Under the pieces are notes generated by a model, which was given only the letters and a program-made list of their open reading frames with translations, had not been told where the DNA came from and searched no databases. From Bacteroidales bacterium (GTDB lineage Bacteria > Bacteroidota > Bacteroidia > Bacteroidales > Muribaculaceae): a stretch of 64,000 bases of DNA. Positions 61,024 through 64,000 of this stretch are shown one piece after another (positions within the stretch are counted from its first letter, which is position 1; the number at the start of each line of letters is the position of its first letter). Location of the stretch: assembly GCA_015061085.1 (NCBI GenBank), contig SUXG01000009.1, forward strand, positions 1 to 64,000, written 5' to 3'. A program made the translations under genes and the position numbers.

Positions 61024-62964
61024 ATGGTATCATTGCAAAATATTGGTGTGGAATTTTCTGCACGTCCTTTGTTTAAAGGAGCTAATTGTGTAATTAATAC
61101 AACCGATCGCATAGCTCTTGTCGGTAAAAATGGTGCCGGCAAAACCACCTTGTTGCGTATTATTGCCGGTGAACAAGAACCAACGTATGGCTCTGTTTCT
61201 ATTTCATTAGATTTTAGTATTGGATATTTGCCTCAACAAATGGCTACATCAGACGATACTACTGTTGTAGATGAAGTGAGAAAAGTTTTTGCTCATGCAC
61301 TAAATCGTCAGCAAGAAATCAACGATTTGACAAATGAACTTGCAAGTCGTGAAGATTACGAAAGTGAGGATTATCACAAGATGATCGAGAAACTCAGCTA
61401 TCTTGAAGAACGAGCTGAAATGGAGTCTCCCAGAAATTATGAGGCAGAAATAGAAAGGACACTCATGGGTTTGGGATTCTTGCGTTCGGATTTTGATCGA
61501 CCGACGTCTGAATTTAGTGGTGGTTGGCGTATGCGAATAGAGTTGGCAAAAATATTGCTTCTTCGCCCAGACTTGTTGTTACTCGATGAGCCAACAAACC
61601 ATCTTGATATAGAATCTATACAATGGCTTGAACAATTTCTTACATCGAAGGCAAAGGCTGTAGTAATGGTTAGTCACGACCGTGCATTTATTGACAACGT
61701 AACGAATCGTACAATAGAAATATCATGTGGGAAGATATACGATTATCGCACAAATTATAGTCATTATGTTGAACTTCGTAAAGAAAGGCTTGAACAGCAG
61801 ATGCGTGCATACGAAAATCAGCAGAAAGAGATAGCCGACATTACAGATTTTATCGAACGATTTAGATATAAAGCGACTAAAGCTGTTCAGGTTCAGAGTC
61901 GCATAAAGCAGTTGGAAAAAATTGTACCTATAGAGGTTGATGAGGTGGATACTTCACATATTAATCTTAAGTTTCCTCCTGCCCCTCGTTCTGGAGACTA
62001 TCCTCTTATACTTGATTCCGTAGGTAAAGCATACGGCGATCATCAAGTCTTTAAAGATGCTACTTTCACTTTAAAACGCGGCGAAAAGGTTGCATTTGTC
62101 GGTAAAAATGGCGAAGGGAAATCAACATTGGTTAAGTGTATAATGGGCGAAATAGATTTTGATGGTGAACTCAAAATCGGGCACAATGTGAAGATTGGAT
62201 ATTTTGCGCAAAATCAGGCCCAATTGCTAGATGAAAGCATAACGGTTTTCGATACAATTGATAATGTCGCTGTAGGTGACATTCGCTTGAAAATAAGAGA
62301 TATACTTGGCGCATTTATGTTTGGTGGAGAAGCAAGTGAAAAGAAAGTAAAAGTATTGTCGGGAGGAGAAAAAACACGCCTTGCAATGATTAAACTATTG
62401 TTGGAGCCGATGAACCTTTTAATTCTTGACGAGCCTACCAATCATCTCGATATGAAGACTAAAGACATACTAAAAGATGCAATAAAAGCATTTGATGGGA
62501 CTGTTATTGTTGTTAGTCATGATCGAGAATTCCTTGATGGATTGGTCAATAAAGTTTATGAGTTTGGAAGCGGTAAAGTTATAGAAAATTTAGGTGGTAT
62601 ATATGATTTTCTTAACAGAAAGCGCTTGACTACGCTTAATGATTTGAATCGTAAATCAGCACCACAAGTCAATAGTGAAAAAATTATTGATGAAGCAAAA
62701 GAAGAACGAAAACTTTCATACGCAGAACAGAAAGAGCGAGAAAGACAATTAAAGAAATCATTAAAAGCAATCAAGGATGCAGAAGAATTTATTGAGAAAC
62801 TTGATCAAGAAAAAGCACAAGTTGAAGAGAGTTTGTCAGCCGGAGAATCGAGTGATGAAATTCTTAATAAATATGCCGAACTTCAGCGACTAAGTGAAGA
62901 AGCAATGAGTAGATGGGAAGAAGCCCAAATGCAATATGAAACATTAAATGAACAGTTTAAATGA
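61024..62964 (+). CDS. ABC-F family ATPase
   Basis: A soluble protein of 646 residues with two ABC domains and no membrane part. Domain 1: Walker A VGKNGAGKTT, signature FSGGWRMR, Walker B LLLLDEPTNHLD. Linker (P-site tRNA interaction motif) about 245-315. Domain 2: VGKNGEGKST, LSGGEKTRLA, LLILDEPTNHLD. A C-terminal coiled coil of about 100 charged residues follows (EERKLSYAEQKERERQLKK). ABC-F proteins act on the ribosome in translation control or, in some, antibiotic protection; the C-terminal coil suggests the Uup/YdiF-like housekeeping type rather than a resistance factor. Confidence 0.94.
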   Translation: MVSLQNIGVEFSARPLFKGANCVINTTDRIALVGKNGAGKTTLLRIIAGEQEPTYGSVSISLDFSIGYLPQQMATSDDTTVVDEVRKVFAHALNRQQEINDLTNELASREDYESEDYHKMIEKLSYLEERAEMESPRNYEAEIERTLMGLGFLRSDFDRPTSEFSGGWRMRIELAKILLLRPDLLLLDEPTNHLDIESIQWLEQFLTSKAKAVVMVSHDRAFIDNVTNRTIEISCGKIYDYRTNYSHYVELRKERLEQQMRAYENQQKEIADITDFIERFRYKATKAVQVQSRIKQLEKIVPIEVDEVDTSHINLKFPPAPRSGDYPLILDSVGKAYGDHQVFKDATFTLKRGEKVAFVGKNGEGKSTLVKCIMGEIDFDGELKIGHNVKIGYFAQNQAQLLDESITVFDTIDNVAVGDIRLKIRDILGAFMFGGEASEKKVKVLSGGEKTRLAMIKLLLEPMNLLILDEPTNHLDMKTKDILKDAIKAFDGTVIVVSHDREFLDGLVNKVYEFGSGKVIENLGGIYDFLNRKRLTTLNDLNRKSAPQVNSEKIIDEAKEERKLSYAEQKERERQLKKSLKAIKDAEEFIEKLDQEKAQVEESLSAGESSDEILNKYAELQRLSEEAMSRWEEAQMQYETLNEQFK

Positions 62965-62993
62965 TGATTGATAACAATTTAAATAATAATGAT

Positions 62994-64000
62994 ATGAATC
63001 TAAAATTAATTTTGGCTGGAGCTGTAATGACTCTGCCTATGATGATTAATGCGTCAGGTCAAGCTAAAGGTATAGAATTAGCTAATCTAGACAAAACGAC
63101 AAGTCCTCGCGAAGACTTTTATCAATATGCATGTGGTGGTTGGATGGCAGCTCATCCACTTACTCCGGAATATTCGCGTTATGGAACTTTCGACATGCTC
63201 AGAGAAAATGCTCGTAAGCAGCTCAAGGATCTAATTACGAATCTTGCTGAAAATCCGGATAGCAAAGTCAATGGAACAATTGCTCAAAAGGTAAGCGATT
63301 TGTATGCATTAGGTATGGACTCTATAAGATTGAATAAAGAGGGTGCAGCCCCATTGATGCCTCAAATTAATCGCATTAACTCCGCTAATAAAGAGGATTT
63401 GACAGAGCTTATAGCATGGATGCACAATGGAATTTCTTCTGTTTTCTTTTCAACAGGTGTTGGTGCAGATGCTAAAAATTCAAGCATGAATATCATGCAC
63501 ATCGGAGAAGCAGGACTCGGACTCGGTGATAGAGACTACTATTTAGAAGACAATGAAACAAATCGTAAGATACTTGCTGCATACGAGGTGTATATCAAAC
63601 GATTGATGGAATTGATCGGATATGATAAAGCCGCGCAACAACGTGTGTTTGACAATGTATTGTCAATTGAAAAGGAAATGGCTCGTTTTAAGAAGTCAAG
63701 AGAAGAACGTCGCAATCCACAGTTGCGCTATAATATGTTGACTATGAAAGAAATTGAAACACAATTCCCTAATATTGCATGGAAAGAATATTTCAAAGCT
63801 TTGGGTATTGAAAATCTTCAGTCGGCAAACGTGTCAAGTCTTAATTATCTAAAAGAGATGAACGCATTTATGCCAACACTAAGCTTGCAACAGATAAAAG
63901 ACTATATGGTTGTTTCTGCAGTAAGTAATGCAAGTGGTTTGTTGAGCGATGACTTCAGTGATGCAGACTTTGAAATGTATGATAAAGTAATGAGTGGTAT
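62994..64000 (+). CDS. M13-family metallopeptidase (PepO/neprilysin-like), 5' part
   Basis: An open frame that runs off the end of the window; at least 335 residues. Signal peptide about 1-21 (LILAGAVMTLPMMINASG), then the N-terminal neprilysin domain: SPREDFYQYACGGWM, LGLGDRDYYLE and KSREERRNPQLRYNMLTM. The zinc HExxH motif lies beyond the window. Such enzymes are periplasmic or secreted oligopeptidases. The ATG at 62994 is chosen because it begins the signal peptide. The gene starts 29 bp after the ABC-F stop. Confidence 0.93.
   Translation, partial: MNLKLILAGAVMTLPMMINASGQAKGIELANLDKTTSPREDFYQYACGGWMAAHPLTPEYSRYGTFDMLRENARKQLKDLITNLAENPDSKVNGTIAQKVSDLYALGMDSIRLNKEGAAPLMPQINRINSANKEDLTELIAWMHNGISSVFFSTGVGADAKNSSMNIMHIGEAGLGLGDRDYYLEDNETNRKILAAYEVYIKRLMELIGYDKAAQQRVFDNVLSIEKEMARFKKSREERRNPQLRYNMLTMKEIETQFPNIAWKEYFKALGIENLQSANVSSLNYLKEMNAFMPTLSLQQIKDYMVVSAVSNASGLLSDDFSDADFEMYDKVMSG

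Noticed and set aside
1-64000. tRNA genes, prophage, integrase or intact insertion sequence
   Set aside because: I read the gaps and saw no cloverleaf with a TTCGA arm, and no transposase or integrase motifs in the translated frames.

Overview
The window is a chromosomal segment of a member of the Bacteroidales (Bacteroidetes). Evidence: a fused lpxC/fabZ gene between lpxD and lpxA, a DUF4835 gene inside a dnaN-exonuclease-coaBC-recN-rlmB cluster, an EF-G paralogue of the Bacteroides EF-G2 type, three large proteins with type IX secretion (T9SS) C-terminal sorting domains, carboxynorspermidine decarboxylase, and many Bacteroides-type promoters (TTG, 19-20 bp, TAnnTTTG). Most of the sequence is AT-rich. 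The genus cannot be fixed; a Muribaculaceae-like bacterium is a reasonable guess only.

Layout. 1-122: 3' end of a 5S rRNA gene and its terminator. 337-3520: a decayed polymorphic-toxin island. It holds an RHS tip carrying a colicin D-like tRNase domain split by an in-frame TGA, its presumed immunity gene, a second orphan cassette with a frameshifted membrane protein, and a lipoprotein. 3851-13753: housekeeping genes (htpG, a Crp/Fnr regulator, DAHP synthase-chorismate mutase, an SDR enzyme, EF-G2, hemW, rlmH, nadC). 13861-23961: a minus-strand operon of three giant secreted proteins (S8 protease, 978-aa and 961-aa modular proteins). All three share a dockerin-like / cohesin-like / T9SS-sorting tail, and the region is clearly more GC-rich than its surroundings. 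23962-25061: a 1.1-kb gene-free stretch with an elaborate candidate structured RNA and an array of GGGGTA palindromes.

25082-30184: an HtrA/DegP protease, an NlpC/P60 lipoprotein and an outer-membrane barrel protein. 30466-33651: lipid A genes. 33711-34917: a PnuC-type transporter overlapping thiamine pyrophosphokinase. 35035-41510: the dnaN-rlmB cluster. 41742-45843 (minus): DUF3332 lipoprotein, MltF-like lytic transglycosylase, purM, xth. 46075-52773 (plus): SMR pump, S1/P1 nuclease, Nudix hydrolase, HsdR-N-like protein, UvrD/PcrA helicase, NspC, L,D-transpeptidase. 52877-57830 (minus): UmuC-like polymerase, RecQ, RecJ. 57831-58662: a rod-shaped ncRNA candidate resembling 6S RNA. 58663-64000: an ABC-2 transporter pair, a small lipoprotein, an ABC-F ATPase and the start of an M13 metallopeptidase.

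The most unusual parts are the toxin island (337-3520), the three-protein dockerin/cohesin-like T9SS operon with its leader or neighbouring RNA and palindrome array (13.8-25.0 kb), and the EF-G2 gene, which lacks the catalytic histidine.
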